A stretch of 37,315 bases of DNA from Acetobacter pasteurianus subsp. pasteurianus LMG 1262 = NBRC 106471 (GCF_000285275.1 NZ_CADO01000015.1:1-37315); one strand, 5' to 3'; counted from the first letter of the stretch, positions 1 to 8,346 are shown. Program-made: numbers and translations. The notes: generated by a model from the letters alone, not told the origin.

Positions 1-133
1 ACTTTTTCATAATCTGACCCGATGTACAACCCTTCTGTGAGATTTCCGCGTCGACCTTCTCAAAAGGGTAGCTTGCCAAGCCAACGGCTATACCATTCAA
101 GAACAGCCTTCTCGTTATTGAGTGTGATGACAT
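1..133 (-). CDS. N-terminus of a Tat-exported protein, cut by the left edge
   Basis: An ATG at 133-131 reads leftward for 44 codons and leaves the window. An AAGGAA ribosome-binding site (146-141) sits 7 nt upstream, which decides the start. The first residues contain TRRLFL followed by a hydrophobic stretch (NGIAVGLA), a good twin-arginine export signal, so the product is probably folded in the cytoplasm and exported to the periplasm. Residues from about 27 on lie inside the 53-bp repeat that recurs inverted at the right edge. The mature domain is outside the window, so no function can be given. The codons before the repeat look like a genuine gene start; whether the repeat part is native is uncertain. 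Confidence 0.55.
   Translation of the reverse strand, partial: MSSHSITRRLFLNGIAVGLASYPFEKVDAEISQKGCTSGQIMKK
2..54 (+). repeat. 53-bp terminal inverted repeat, left copy
   Basis: These 53 bases match, base for base, the reverse complement of 37315-37263 at the other end. Identity stops sharply after the sequence GCGTCGA. Here the repeat lies antisense within the Tat-protein gene. Confidence 0.9.
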
Positions 134-675
134 GGGATATTTCCTTGAAGCAAAGTGAGCTGCCTCTCTTCAATTTCAGGGTTTCCCAACAGGAAACGCG
201 TCACGGCAATACTTACCTCAAAACAACATCGTATTATGTATTTTCGTGTAAAAACGACGCTATGAAGCAAACGTTTCCTGCCTCCCATGAGAAGTCTCAA
301 AAAATCAATATTTTTAGAATTTTATCGATGGGGCAACTGTGATGCAGATGCCAAAACCACGGTGAGGCACTTCTTTTACAAATTCATACATTCCATTTAG
401 AATGGCATGACGTAATTTTGGTTAATGAACCATAGAAGCCCAACAGGGTGTTTTGTTTCATATTGCAGTTATGGGAGAGGGGGCAGATTGCTTCCAGCGT
501 TCCTGTTACTCTTGCACTGGTGGCGGACAGGGTTGTGCTGACTGCCTTAAAATCTGTTATGATGTAAATATCTTGGCGCAAAGCGCGAAGTAATAGAAAG
601 AATTCCGCCCGACCAGTCATGTCGGGCGGATTGATAGGTTAGGTTGTTACTGTATATTTTATTGAAATAAATTTC
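134..675. other. Intergenic stretch without a recognised gene
   Basis: This is AT-rich DNA between two leftward genes. It holds the ribosome-binding site and presumably the promoter of the Tat-protein gene, and a strong hairpin at 604-630. Open frames here (for example 384-620 minus) show no recognisable protein features or ribosome-binding site. Confidence 0.5.
604..630 (-). terminator. Hairpin, possible terminator of the DUF4142-like gene
   Basis: Arms TCCGCCCGAC (604-613) and its exact complement (621-630) enclose a 7-nt loop. It lies about 46 nt past the frame-restored stop of the upstream minus-strand gene. The following tract on that strand is only moderately T-rich, so termination is plausible but not certain. 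Confidence 0.45.
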
Positions 676-748
676 TTATTTAATTTGCGATTGATAAGTT
701 GTGATTTTAGTTTTGGTGTCTGTAGCGAGTTTGACCAAGTCTGTATTT

Positions 749-1144
749 TTAGATGTTGTAATTTCTGCCGTAAGAACAGATGTCATCTTGTTTGTGCTGC
801 TCATGAAATAGCGGGAGTAGCTCCGTTAAAGTGTGGGTAGTTGCCAATTTGGTAAGCGTATCATGGTTTTCCGTCAAATCTTTTACGATAGTCGGGCTGA
901 GAAGCGCGATATCGCTACGGGCAGAATGGGTTTTGGCAAGATTTGCCAACGCAATATGGGTGAGATCCATTTCATTAAGCTGTTGTGCAAAATTTGCGTC
1001 AGTAGATGTAAATGGTGCAGCTTTTGCCAAAGCCGGCAATGGAGGGGCAGGTGGCTGACCAGGGCTGATACAAGCGCTTAGCGCAAAAAGGCTAACAAGA
1101 AGTGGGGAGCACATAAGCGCTTTACGACGAAACAGGGCCAGCAT
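749..1144 (-). CDS. DUF4142-like lipoprotein, probably frameshifted near its C-terminus
   Basis: A 131-residue open frame starts at the ATG at 1144; a TTG at 1153 is also possible. AAGGAG lies at 1162-1157. The N-terminus is a lipoprotein signal with lipobox LSAC (Cys25). The helical region after residue 50 resembles the DUF4142 (ferritin-like) pattern. The last ~20 residues (after about HTLTELLP) look foreign. Reading the +1 frame instead gives a helix-rich tail with a stop at 678-676 that fits the end of DUF4142 domains (SVLTAEITTSKNTDL... TYQSQIK). A one-base indel around 795-830 would explain this. It may be a true pseudogene or a sequencing error; restored length would be near 155 residues. 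The family assignment is by eye and moderate. The protein would sit in the periplasm, anchored in a membrane. Confidence 0.5.
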   Translation of the reverse strand: MLALFRRKALMCSPLLVSLFALSACISPGQPPAPPLPALAKAAPFTSTDANFAQQLNEMDLTHIALANLAKTHSARSDIALLSPTIVKDLTENHDTLTKLATTHTLTELLPLFHEQHKQDDICSYGRNYNI

Positions 1145-1458
1145 GATCAGCAAATTCTCCTTTGGCCATACAGGCCATTTTGTATGACAGTTTTGCTGCC
1201 ATACAGCGCTTAGAAAAGCCTATGATGATAGGGAGTGACCAAGAAGGCAAGATAGGAAAAACAGGATTTTCTTATTAATATTATAAAATCAAGTAACAAT
1301 AGGAAAGATATATTGATAACTCCCGGAACGTAATTTATCAGAAAAGAAATGTTCACACTTTATTTAACATCGTGCATTGTGTGGAGAGCGCGCAGTAAAT
1401 TAGAATGGCTGCGCTTCTATGTAGAAGTGTTTAGGTAAGTGTGAGGATAGTCGAAGAA
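1145..1458. promoter_or_regulatory. Divergent intergenic region between two lipoprotein genes
   Basis: About 310 bp, AT-rich in the middle (around 1262-1345), separate the leftward DUF4142-like gene from the rightward lipoprotein gene. It must hold promoters for both directions. No convincing operator or RNA structure was picked out by eye. Confidence 0.4.
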
Positions 1459-2058
1459 ATGAAGTGTCGTATTGCGGGTTTGTTCGCGGTTGCCTCACTC
1501 TCTGTGAGTTTGAGTGGGTGCGGATATTTTGATTCACGGGCCGCTCATAAAGCGCAGATCACAATGATCGGGATGACCTCTTATGATCTGCAAGCCTGTG
1601 CAGGTCTGCCGACGGCAACCAAACAGATTAACGATACGACGCAGATCTTTGTTTACACAGGAACACAGCCACAGCCGAGTTATGGTGGTTCCACCCTTAT
1701 TCCTATTGGTGATATTGCAACAACAATTGCACAGCTCGGAGGCGGGGGCGGCACAAGTTGTTCTGCGGTCATCCGTCTGGATCATGATCGTGTTTCAGAT
1801 GTGCATTACACAGGTAATAACGATGAAATGGTTGGAACAGATGGTATCTGTTCCATTATTACACGAGGCTGTGCCCGTCAGCCTGAAGGCACGATGCAGA
1901 AATCTGCTGGTGGCATGTTAGGCCCAGTTTCGGCCTTCCATCCGCCACGGACACCGCAACAATCCACAACAGCAACGTATTCTACGCAATCTGGTGCTGC
2001 TGTATTGAATACTGATAAAAAATCAACAGATTCAATTATCGTGCCCAGAACACAGTAA
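1459..2058 (+). CDS. Putative lipoprotein of unknown function
   Basis: The product is 199 residues. I chose the ATG at 1459 over the in-frame GTG at 1441 because it puts the lipoprotein signal at the N-terminus: MKCR, hydrophobic core, lipobox LSGC with Cys21. GAGG lies at 1442-1445. The part after the signal (GMTSYDLQACAGLPT and following) recalls small outer-membrane lipoproteins where a short segment spots a substrate-dependent G-x-P turn, but no family can be named. It has a Gly-rich stretch (about residues 98-103), five cysteines after the lipobox, and a Ser/Thr/Gln-rich, probably disordered C-terminus. A clear terminator follows at 2081-2117, so this is a single-gene unit. Confidence 0.7.
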   Translation: MKCRIAGLFAVASLSVSLSGCGYFDSRAAHKAQITMIGMTSYDLQACAGLPTATKQINDTTQIFVYTGTQPQPSYGGSTLIPIGDIATTIAQLGGGGGTSCSAVIRLDHDRVSDVHYTGNNDEMVGTDGICSIITRGCARQPEGTMQKSAGGMLGPVSAFHPPRTPQQSTTATYSTQSGAAVLNTDKKSTDSIIVPRTQ

Positions 2059-2080
2059 GGCGTAGGATTAGTTAGATTTG

Positions 2081-2117
2081 AGAGGAAGCATGGTTTTGAC
2101 AATGCTTCCTCTTTTTT
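2081..2117 (+). terminator. Intrinsic terminator of the lipoprotein gene
   Basis: An 11-bp perfect stem (2081-2091 with 2102-2112, AGAGGAAGCAT and complement) with a 10-nt loop is followed by six T. It stands 22 nt after the stop codon. It overlaps the 3' end of the convergent gene by only a few bases. Confidence 0.88.
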
Positions 2118-2496
2118 ATTTCTTTGCAGTCGATGTATTGTGGGAGGCTTGGTAATAGGCTTTGGCCGTGACCCAATGAAGGGCTGTTTCACCTTCTTTT
2201 ACGTTCAAAATGCCTTCATCAATGTCCTGTCCTACATTCAAGGATGCCAAGTCTATCTGCAAGAGAAGATTATAATGATCACCCATAGCAGCAGGTCCAT
2301 ATTGAGAATGTGCCTGATAAATGCAGCTAAAGCGTTTATAGGCTGTGCCTCTTGCAAGCGGATATTTTGAAAAACAGCTTGAGACAGCAGCGTGCATTTC
2401 CCCCTTGCCTTGGTCATCCGCACATCCTGACAAGAACAGACAGATAGAAGCCGCAACGAAACAATATTTCTGTATTAAGTTTGTAAAGATTTTCAT
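2116..2496 (-). CDS. Small putative lipoprotein downstream of mntH
   Basis: The product is 126 residues. The frame is open upstream to 2664, but that would overlap mntH and bury the signal. The ATG at 2496 places a lipoprotein signal at the N-terminus (MKIF, hydrophobic core, LSGC with Cys25). The mature part has two cysteines in a short interval (SSCFSKY and FSCIYQ), which could form a disulfide, and a helix-rich look. I do not recognise the family. It begins 43 nt after the mntH stop, so it may be co-transcribed with mntH; a role with manganese is only a guess from position. Confidence 0.6.
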   Translation of the reverse strand: MKIFTNLIQKYCFVAASICLFLSGCADDQGKGEMHAAVSSCFSKYPLARGTAYKRFSCIYQAHSQYGPAAMGDHYNLLLQIDLASLNVGQDIDEGILNVKEGETALHWVTAKAYYQASHNTSTAKK

Positions 2497-2539
2497 GGCC
2501 CACAGAAAGATTTTATAGATAGCAGTACGTGGAGATATT

Positions 2540-3913
2540 TTACAAAATAGTATCGTATAAAAGTTTAAAGTTGAGAACCAGAATAAGAGCAGCCACTCCC
2601 CAAGCAAGAATGGTCGTTTTGCGAGAGATAACAAGTTCCCCCATTTTCTGGCGGTCAGATACAAACAGAATTAAAGGGATAACGGCAAAAGGGAGCTGCA
2701 TGGACAGGATAACCTGGCTGAGCATCAGCAGTTCTCCCACGCCCTTGTTACCATAAAGGGCTGTTACTCCTATAACAGGAAGAATGGCGAGGCTGCGTGT
2801 GAGGAGCCGTTGCAGCCAGTGCGGTATTTTTAACCGCAAAAAGCCTTCCATAATAATTTGCCCCGCTAATGTGCCGGTAACAGTCGAGTTGGTTCCGGCT
2901 GCCAGAAGGGCAACGGCAAACAGGGTAGAAGCAATACCCAACCCAAGAACGGGAGAAAGCAGGCGGTAGGCATCCTCAATTTCCGCAACATTCTGATGGC
3001 CTGTTGTATGAAAAGCAGATGCAGCAACAATCAGAATGGCGGCGTTAATGAACAATGCCAGCACAAGGGCAATTGTACTATCCCATGTAGCCCACCGAAT
3101 AGCCTCTTTACGGCCAGCTATTGTGTGCTCGAACGCTCGTGTCTGCACGATAGATGAATGAAGATACAGATTATGCGGCATGACCGTAGCGCCAATAATG
3201 CCAATTGCAATGTAGAGCATCTGGCTATTGGTCATGATTTCGGGGGAGGGGATAAAGCCTTTCAGCACGTCAGCAACAGGTGGCGCCGCAGCCACAAGCT
3301 GCACACCAAAACAGATGGCAATAATGCTCAGCAAGGCAATAACAAACGCTTCCAAGTATCGGAAACCACGGCTCATTAAAAATAGCACAAGAAAGGCATC
3401 AAGAACCGAGATAATGGCACCGCCCAAAAGTGGAATACCAAACAGGAGCTGAAGTGCTACGGCTGTACCAATAACCTCAGCCAGATCACATGCAATAATG
3501 GCAAGCTCACATGCCAGCCATAAAACAATATTGATGGCTGGTGGAAAATGATCTCGGCATGCCTGAGCCAGATCACGGCCTGTTGCAATACCCAATCTGG
3601 CTGAGAGAGCCTGAAGCAGAATGGCCATCAGGTTTGAAAACATGACGACGGCAAGAAGCGTATACCCAAACTGGGCACCGCCTTGTAAATCAGTCGCCCA
3701 GTTGCCGGGGTCCATGTACCCCACGGAAACCATGTAACCCGGCCCGACAAAGGCCATAAAGCGCTTGAACCACGATGTATTGGCCGCCGGCAATTTAATA
3801 CTGGCAAAAGATTCCGGCAAACTTTGGCTGCCTGCCTCTGTCGTTTTAGCAAAACGCCATGCAGCTTTTGGGGAAGACAATGGAGGAGCAGGGGCTTGCG
3901 AGTCTTGAACCAT
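2540..3913 (-). CDS. mntH: NRAMP-family divalent metal (Mn2+/Fe2+) transporter MntH
   Basis: This inner-membrane, proton-coupled importer of Mn2+ is 457 residues, normal to slightly long for the family because of a ~50-residue hydrophilic N-terminus. The two metal-binding signatures of NRAMP proteins are intact: DPGN (residues 68-71, first membrane helix) and MPHN (245-248, sixth helix). About eleven hydrophobic segments can be counted. The start is the ATG at 3913; its ribosome-binding site is weak. The gene is divergent from mntR, which encodes its expected repressor, across a 191-bp region with inverted repeats, so Mn-dependent repression is likely. Annotation as MntH is secure; the relative use of Mn and Fe cannot be read from sequence. 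Confidence 0.95.
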   Translation of the reverse strand: MVQDSQAPAPPLSSPKAAWRFAKTTEAGSQSLPESFASIKLPAANTSWFKRFMAFVGPGYMVSVGYMDPGNWATDLQGGAQFGYTLLAVVMFSNLMAILLQALSARLGIATGRDLAQACRDHFPPAINIVLWLACELAIIACDLAEVIGTAVALQLLFGIPLLGGAIISVLDAFLVLFLMSRGFRYLEAFVIALLSIIAICFGVQLVAAAPPVADVLKGFIPSPEIMTNSQMLYIAIGIIGATVMPHNLYLHSSIVQTRAFEHTIAGRKEAIRWATWDSTIALVLALFINAAILIVAASAFHTTGHQNVAEIEDAYRLLSPVLGLGIASTLFAVALLAAGTNSTVTGTLAGQIIMEGFLRLKIPHWLQRLLTRSLAILPVIGVTALYGNKGVGELLMLSQVILSMQLPFAVIPLILFVSDRQKMGELVISRKTTILAWGVAALILVLNFKLLYDTIL

Positions 3914-3951
3914 AAATCCAGACTAAACTGTACCTGATTAAAATATGCAAC

Positions 3952-4033
3952 ATGCTATATTACAAAGCATAGGGAAACTTTTGGTTGCAGTGCATTTGCA
4001 TGATATCCGATATAAAATATTCCTTTTGGAATA
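3952..4033. promoter_or_regulatory. Candidate MntR operator region between mntH and mntR
   Basis: Two inverted repeats lie in the divergent promoter region: ATGCT-N9-AGCAT (3952-3970) near the mntH start, and TATTCC-TTTT-GGAATA (4018-4033) nearer mntR. E. coli-type MntR binds a palindrome in such a place. Neither matches that consensus closely, so the assignment rests mainly on position. Confidence 0.4.
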
Positions 4034-4104
4034 CTTTATGCTTCATGGAATAATCTTGGCGGTATGGAGCCAACGCAGCCTTACGGGCATGTTGGAAAGT
4101 GGAA

Positions 4105-4581
4105 ATGCAGCAAAGTTTTGATACAGCAGATACGCTACCCGATGCACAAACGCATTCAGAAGGGTTTCGCATCAGCCGTGTAGCCCGGCAACACGCCATA
4201 ATTGAAGATTATGTGGAACTGATTGCCGATCTTCTGGATGAAGGGCAGGAGGCCCGGCAGGTTGATCTGGCAACCCGGTTAGGGGTCTCGCAGCCAACTG
4301 TTGCCAAAATGTTGGTGCGCCTGAGCGATGAAGGTTTGGTCGCGCGCAAACCATATCGTGGTATTTTTCTGACACCCGATGGGCGCGAAATGGCAGAAAA
4401 AGTGCGCGTACGGCATCGTATTGTTGAAGCATTTCTTCTGGCTCTTGGTGTAAGCCCATGCAACGCACGAATTGATGCAGAAGGGTTGGAGCATTACGTA
4501 GGCGCTGAAACACTGGAAGCGTTTCAACTTGCCATGGATGCTGGTCTGGATACCTTCATGCAAAAAGCCAGAAAAAAATAA
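4105..4581 (+). CDS. mntR: Manganese-responsive DtxR-family regulator MntR
   Basis: The product is 158 residues, the size of E. coli MntR (155). The ATG at 4105 has GGAAAG at 4094-4099, 5 nt upstream; a GTG six bases earlier is less likely. A winged helix-turn-helix spans about residues 30-90, with the family-typical recognition segment RLGVSQPTVAKML. A helical metal-binding and dimerisation part with ligand-type residues follows (DYVEL near the N-terminus, RHRIVE, LGVSP, DAEGLEHYV). When bound to Mn2+ it should repress mntH, which is transcribed away from it. The gene appears to stand alone. The C-terminal SH3-like domain of DtxR itself is absent, as usual for this subfamily. Confidence 0.93.
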   Translation: MQQSFDTADTLPDAQTHSEGFRISRVARQHAIIEDYVELIADLLDEGQEARQVDLATRLGVSQPTVAKMLVRLSDEGLVARKPYRGIFLTPDGREMAEKVRVRHRIVEAFLLALGVSPCNARIDAEGLEHYVGAETLEAFQLAMDAGLDTFMQKARKK

Positions 4582-4692
4582 AATCTAACCCAATCAGGGT
4601 AGATGTTTGTCACGGGCAATATTCTGATTTCATTCAAAAAAATTCTAAAATTTCATAAGCCTTACATATAGCTCATAGTTCGCGCACAATAT

Positions 4693-4711
4693 GATATTGA
4701 TTCTCATTATC
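4693..4711. promoter_or_regulatory. Fur box of the haem-uptake operon
   Basis: GATATTGATTCTCATTATC matches the classical 19-bp Fur consensus at 16 of 19 positions by my count. It lies 95 nt before the first gene of the haem operon, in the only intergenic region from which that operon can start. Confidence 0.82.
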
Positions 4712-4805
4712 GTTTATGAAAGGGTGAGTGAGATTTCGTGCGCACAGCCGCGCTGCATTTGTAAAAATGTTGGATCTGAAGGCATTTGGTAGTGTGGAGG
4801 GAACA

Positions 4806-5135
4806 ATGTTTATCGCCATGAACCATTTTAAAGTTCGGCCAGAAAAAGAAGACGATTTTAAAAACCGTTGGCTTGAGCGGGAGGTTCTGTTGAACACCGC
4901 CTCAGGTTTTTTAATGATCCAGTTCATGCGGGGAAATGTGTTTCCGGATTATGTGGCCTATGCATCCCAAACGGTCTGGACATCCCGTGAGGCGTACGAA
5001 GCATGGCGTAAATCGGAATTATTTCATGCAGCGCATAAAGGTGTCGGACAAGGGGAAGCTTTAACGCTCGAAAAACGTGCGTTCAGTAGCTACGAGGTAT
5101 TTCGCACTATCATAGGTCAGGAGCAGGCAGCCTGA
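4806..5135 (+). CDS. IsdG-type haem-degrading monooxygenase (ABM fold), first copy
   Basis: A 109-residue ferredoxin-like antibiotic-biosynthesis-monooxygenase domain. The catalytic set of IsdG/IsdI haem monooxygenases is present at nearly identical numbering: Asn6, Trp67 and the haem-ligand His77 (in AAHKG), within a segment very like IsdG (TVW-S-EAY--W-KS--F-AAHK). It should open the haem ring in the cytoplasm and release iron. The start at 4806 is set by GGAGG at 4796-4800; the frame is open further upstream to 4728 but without a ribosome-binding site. The stop overlaps the hmuT start by one base, so it is the first gene of the haem operon under the Fur box at 4693. In rhizobia comparable proteins are HmuQ/HmuD. 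The exact bilin product cannot be told. Confidence 0.85.
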   Translation: MFIAMNHFKVRPEKEDDFKNRWLEREVLLNTASGFLMIQFMRGNVFPDYVAYASQTVWTSREAYEAWRKSELFHAAHKGVGQGEALTLEKRAFSSYEVFRTIIGQEQAA

Positions 5136-6121
5136 TGAAAAAGCAATCAACAACAAAAAGGTATTGTGATCAGCTTATAGCTATACCCGTGCTGTCTCGT
5201 CGATCTTTAGGGGGTATGCTGGCTTTGGGAATGGCCTCAGCATGCATACCGCGTATCGGGTTGGCACAGGATACGACAAATGCAGTAACGCCTCGTATTG
5301 TAACAGATTGCCGAGGCCGACGTGTGACTGTGCATAATGCTACCAGAATAGCCAGTATCGGCGGTACTCTTACCGAAACACTGTATGCACTGGGGAAATC
5401 AAGTGCGATTTTGGCGGTGGACCAAACCTCCACATATCCTGAGCAAGCGCTAAAAGAGAAAAAAGATCTTGGTTACATGCGCGCTATTTCGTCTGAGGGG
5501 GTTTTGTCCCTGCGCCCAGATCTTGTGCTGACGATGAACGATGCTGGCCCACCCGCAGCTATGGATCAGCTTGTGGCATCGGGTGTTCCTGTCGTGTTTG
5601 TAGATGCTACACCATCTCCTGAGGCCATTGAGCAGCGCACCCGCTTTTTAGCTGATATTGTTGGCGCTCAGGCGGAAGGGGAACAACTGTGTGGCGCCAT
5701 TGCCGGGCAGTTCCGGCAACTGGAAGCATGGCGTGCTGCACATACAGTGAAGCCACGCGTCTTGTTTGTCATGCGCATGACAAACAACCGACCTATGGCC
5801 GCAGGTAAAGGAACGGCAGCAGATGCCATGATCAGCCTTGCCGGAGGCGTTAACGCTGGCGCTGATATGCAGGGTTACAAGATTGTGGATCAGGAAAATC
5901 TGGTCGCCCTTCGGCCTGATATTATTCTGCTTATGGATCAAACAGCCACAACACTTCGATCAGCTTTGCAGGCAGACCCGGGTTTCAAACTCACCCCAGC
6001 CGGTCGCAACAATGCCTTTGTAAGTATGGAGGGTGAACGGCTTCTGGGCTTTGGCCCCCGCACACCTCAGGCAGCTTTAGAACTTGCCAGAATGATGGCG
6101 GCGGTGAGCCACCCTGTATGA
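5135..6121 (+). CDS. hmuT: Haem-binding periplasmic protein HmuT of the haem ABC importer
   Basis: This 328-residue helical-backbone (class III) substrate-binding protein collects haem in the periplasm and hands it to HmuUV. The N-terminus has a twin-arginine motif (SRRSLG, residues 21-26) and a hydrophobic core, so export is probably by Tat; ASAC at 34-37 leaves a lipoprotein anchor possible but weak. The stretch LGYMRAISSEGVLSLRPD matches ShuT/HmuT proteins, and Tyr114 corresponds to the haem-ligating tyrosine of that group. It overlaps its neighbours by 1 nt (upstream) and 4 nt (hmuU), giving translational coupling. The family is shared with corrinoid and siderophore binders; the IsdG-type neighbours make haem the best call. 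Confidence 0.88.
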   Translation: MKKQSTTKRYCDQLIAIPVLSRRSLGGMLALGMASACIPRIGLAQDTTNAVTPRIVTDCRGRRVTVHNATRIASIGGTLTETLYALGKSSAILAVDQTSTYPEQALKEKKDLGYMRAISSEGVLSLRPDLVLTMNDAGPPAAMDQLVASGVPVVFVDATPSPEAIEQRTRFLADIVGAQAEGEQLCGAIAGQFRQLEAWRAAHTVKPRVLFVMRMTNNRPMAAGKGTAADAMISLAGGVNAGADMQGYKIVDQENLVALRPDIILLMDQTATTLRSALQADPGFKLTPAGRNNAFVSMEGERLLGFGPRTPQAALELARMMAAVSHPV

Positions 6122-7173
6122 TTATGGCGCGGCGGCATGTCGTTCTGTTTCTATGCGCTTTGTTGCCATTGCTAATATTGGTTATGGCGGTTTCCCTCAA
6201 TGTTGGGGCAACAGGCATACATCTTACGGCTTTGTGGCAGAGTGGTGCGGAACAGACAGATAGCTTTGCAGACCGGGTTGTGCTGACCCAGATCCGTGGT
6301 CCTCGTGTTGTTATGGCTGGGCTTACGGGCGCCGCGCTGGCTGTAGCCGGAGCCATTATGCAGGGGCTTTTCCGCAACCCATTGGCAGATCCGGGGTTGA
6401 TTGGAGTGTCCTCTGGGGCGGCTTTGGCCACAGCCTGTATGATTGTACTGGGCGGAGCATGGCTCAATTTAGGGGCGGGAGGGCTACAGGCAGAAATTAT
6501 GAGCACGGCATGGGCTGTTCCGGTGGCAGGCATGCTGGGCAGTTTTGTTGCGGCATGTTTGCTTTACATGTTTGCAACACGCGGGGGCGCCACATCTGTC
6601 AGCATGATCTTGTTGGCAGGCGTGGCGTTTAGCGCGTTTTCTGGCGCGTTGACAGGCATCCTCATCTTCCGTGCGAATGATACGGCATTACGTGATCTGA
6701 CATTTTGGACAATGGGCAGTTTTGCTGGGGCAACATGGTCGCGCATAGGTCTGTTATGTCCATTTTTGTTGGTGGCCACGTGGGTAACGGTGCGTCTGGC
6801 TTTGCCTCTGAACGCGCTGTTACTGGGGGAGAGTGATGCGCGGCTTATGGGGTATCCTGTAGAGCGTATTAAGCGGCTTGCCATGTTCTCGGTTGCCTGC
6901 GCTGTTGGTCCTACGGTTTCCTTTGTTGGGGCAATCGGGTTTGTAGGCGTTGTGGTTCCCCATCTGGTGCGTTTGATTACGGGGCCAGATCATCGGCTGG
7001 TGCTGCCGGGCAGTGCCTTGTTGGGGGCAATCCTGTTAATAGCGGCAGATACGCTGGCGCGCATTATTGCTATGCCCGCAGATGTGCCTGTGGGAATTGT
7101 AACCGCAGTTTTAGGCACACCACTCTTTGTCTGGCTCCTTACGCGTACGCATGACAGGGAAAGACTGGCATGA
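6118..7173 (+). CDS. hmuU: Haem ABC transporter permease HmuU (FecCD family)
   Basis: A 351-residue inner-membrane permease of the BtuC/FecCD type, usual length, with about ten hydrophobic helices. Family signatures are visible: NPLADPGLIGVSSGAALA early, the cytoplasmic coupling region around RLMGYPVERIKRLA, and GFVGVVVPHLVRL near the C-terminus. The start ATG overlaps the hmuT stop (ATGA); a second ATG two codons later is possible. It should form the channel for haem between HmuT and the HmuV ATPase. It also ends in an ATGA overlap with hmuV. Confidence 0.92.
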   Translation: MIMARRHVVLFLCALLPLLILVMAVSLNVGATGIHLTALWQSGAEQTDSFADRVVLTQIRGPRVVMAGLTGAALAVAGAIMQGLFRNPLADPGLIGVSSGAALATACMIVLGGAWLNLGAGGLQAEIMSTAWAVPVAGMLGSFVAACLLYMFATRGGATSVSMILLAGVAFSAFSGALTGILIFRANDTALRDLTFWTMGSFAGATWSRIGLLCPFLLVATWVTVRLALPLNALLLGESDARLMGYPVERIKRLAMFSVACAVGPTVSFVGAIGFVGVVVPHLVRLITGPDHRLVLPGSALLGAILLIAADTLARIIAMPADVPVGIVTAVLGTPLFVWLLTRTHDRERLA

Positions 7174-7979
7174 AGCTTTGCTTACAAAATGTAGGTTGGC
7201 GCGTTCGAGACAAAGATATTGTGCAGGGAGCCTCTCTGGACTTTGAGCCCGGTCAGATGACAGCCATTGTGGGGCCAAATGGAGCCGGTAAAAGCACATT
7301 GCTCCGTCTTGCCAGTGGTTTGTTGCGGGCAACCAGTGGCGATGTATGGCTTGGTGATGCTTCTATTACCACGCTTTCGTCTGCCCAACTGGCGGCTGGC
7401 CGGGCCATGTTAATGCAGGACTCTCCGTTGCGGGCTCAGTTCACGTTGCGTGAGTTGGTGGCAATGGGAGGGCAGATTTCCGCTCCGTTCATGAGCACTT
7501 CAGTCCGTTTGGAGCTTGCCGGGCTATTACTGGAGCGCGTTGGTTTGGCTGCTTTTGCTGAGCGTGATGTTATGGGGCTGTCTGGAGGGGAACGGCAGCG
7601 GGTTCATCTCGCCCGGGTGCTGATGCAGCTAGAGGCAGCCGTGCATGGTACAGACAGGGCACCAGGATTTTTGTTGCTGGATGAACCAATTTCGGCTCAG
7701 GATCTCTCCCGGCAGCATCTGGTGCTTAACCTTGCGCGTGCTCATGCCTCAGGTGGTGGTGGAGTTGTGCTGGTCATTCATGATCTGAATTGGGCCGCAG
7801 CCTGTGCAGACCACATTGTGGTGATGCACGAGGGAACCATTTATGCGCAGGGGCCGCCGGAACAGGTTTTAACCAATGCGTTAGCCAACCGTGTATTCGG
7901 GTTGGAAGAGGGGCGTGTGCGCATACATGCAGCTACCGGCAAGCCTTACGTTTTGCCGCATGATATGATTTGCCCATAA
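7170..7979 (+). CDS. hmuV: Haem ABC transporter ATPase HmuV
   Basis: A 269-residue ABC ATPase that powers haem import. Walker A GPNGAGKST is at residues 35-43, the signature LSGGE at 137-141, Walker B FLLLDEP at 167-173, and the H-loop histidine at 204, all intact. The insertion between signature and Walker B (about residues 152-166, LMQLEAAVHGTDRAP) is typical of HmuV proteins. It overlaps hmuU by 4 nt and is followed 23 nt later by the second IsdG-type monooxygenase. Confidence 0.92.
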   Translation: MKLCLQNVGWRVRDKDIVQGASLDFEPGQMTAIVGPNGAGKSTLLRLASGLLRATSGDVWLGDASITTLSSAQLAAGRAMLMQDSPLRAQFTLRELVAMGGQISAPFMSTSVRLELAGLLLERVGLAAFAERDVMGLSGGERQRVHLARVLMQLEAAVHGTDRAPGFLLLDEPISAQDLSRQHLVLNLARAHASGGGGVVLVIHDLNWAAACADHIVVMHEGTIYAQGPPEQVLTNALANRVFGLEEGRVRIHAATGKPYVLPHDMICP

Positions 7980-8002
7980 TGGTTGAAGGAAAGAAACAGA
8001 CT

Positions 8003-8323
8003 ATGTCTCAATATATTGCCATGAACCGCTTTTTGGTCGCCCCGGAAAATGAAGATGCTTTTCAGAAGCGTTGGCTGGAGCGTGAGGTTTTATTAAAAAC
8101 TGTTCCAGGTTTTGTGAGTTTTCAGTTCCTTAAAGGGCCAGAAAAGGAAGGGCTCAGGCTTTATGCTTCTCATACTGTTTGGGATTCATACGATGCCTTT
8201 GTCGCATGGACGCAATCTGAGCAGTTTCGTCAGGCGCATGCAGGGGCGGGGCAGGGGCGTGCGCTTACTGCTGGGCCTCCAGTGTTTGAAGGGTTTAGCG
8301 TTTTGCAGGATGTGACAGTATAA
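8003..8323 (+). CDS. IsdG-type haem-degrading monooxygenase (ABM fold), second copy
   Basis: The product is 106 residues and clearly paralogous to the protein at 4806-5135 (shared RWLEREVLL, similar strands throughout). The IsdG catalytic set is conserved: Asn8, Trp69, His79. The ATG at 8003 is preferred because GAAGGA lies 12 nt upstream (7985-7990) and alignment to the paralogue begins there; an in-frame ATG at 7970 would overlap hmuV. It is the last gene of the haem operon, followed by a terminator at 8347-8379. Two such enzymes flanking one importer, plus a HemO-type oxygenase next door, is more haem-degrading capacity than usual. Confidence 0.83.
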   Translation: MSQYIAMNRFLVAPENEDAFQKRWLEREVLLKTVPGFVSFQFLKGPEKEGLRLYASHTVWDSYDAFVAWTQSEQFRQAHAGAGQGRALTAGPPVFEGFSVLQDVTV

Positions 8324-8346
8324 TATCTTATATGTGAAAATGATTG

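Noticed and set aside
22..342. 106-codon frame on the plus strand at the left edge
   Set aside because: Its first residues come from the repeat; the rest lacks protein character and it opposes the better-supported Tat gene start on the minus strand.
384..620. 78-codon frame on the minus strand
   Set aside because: No ribosome-binding site, no recognisable domain; the start overlaps the hairpin at 604-630.
2497..2664. Longer N-terminus for the small lipoprotein at 2116-2496
   Set aside because: It would overlap the mntH 3' end and move the lipoprotein signal to the interior.
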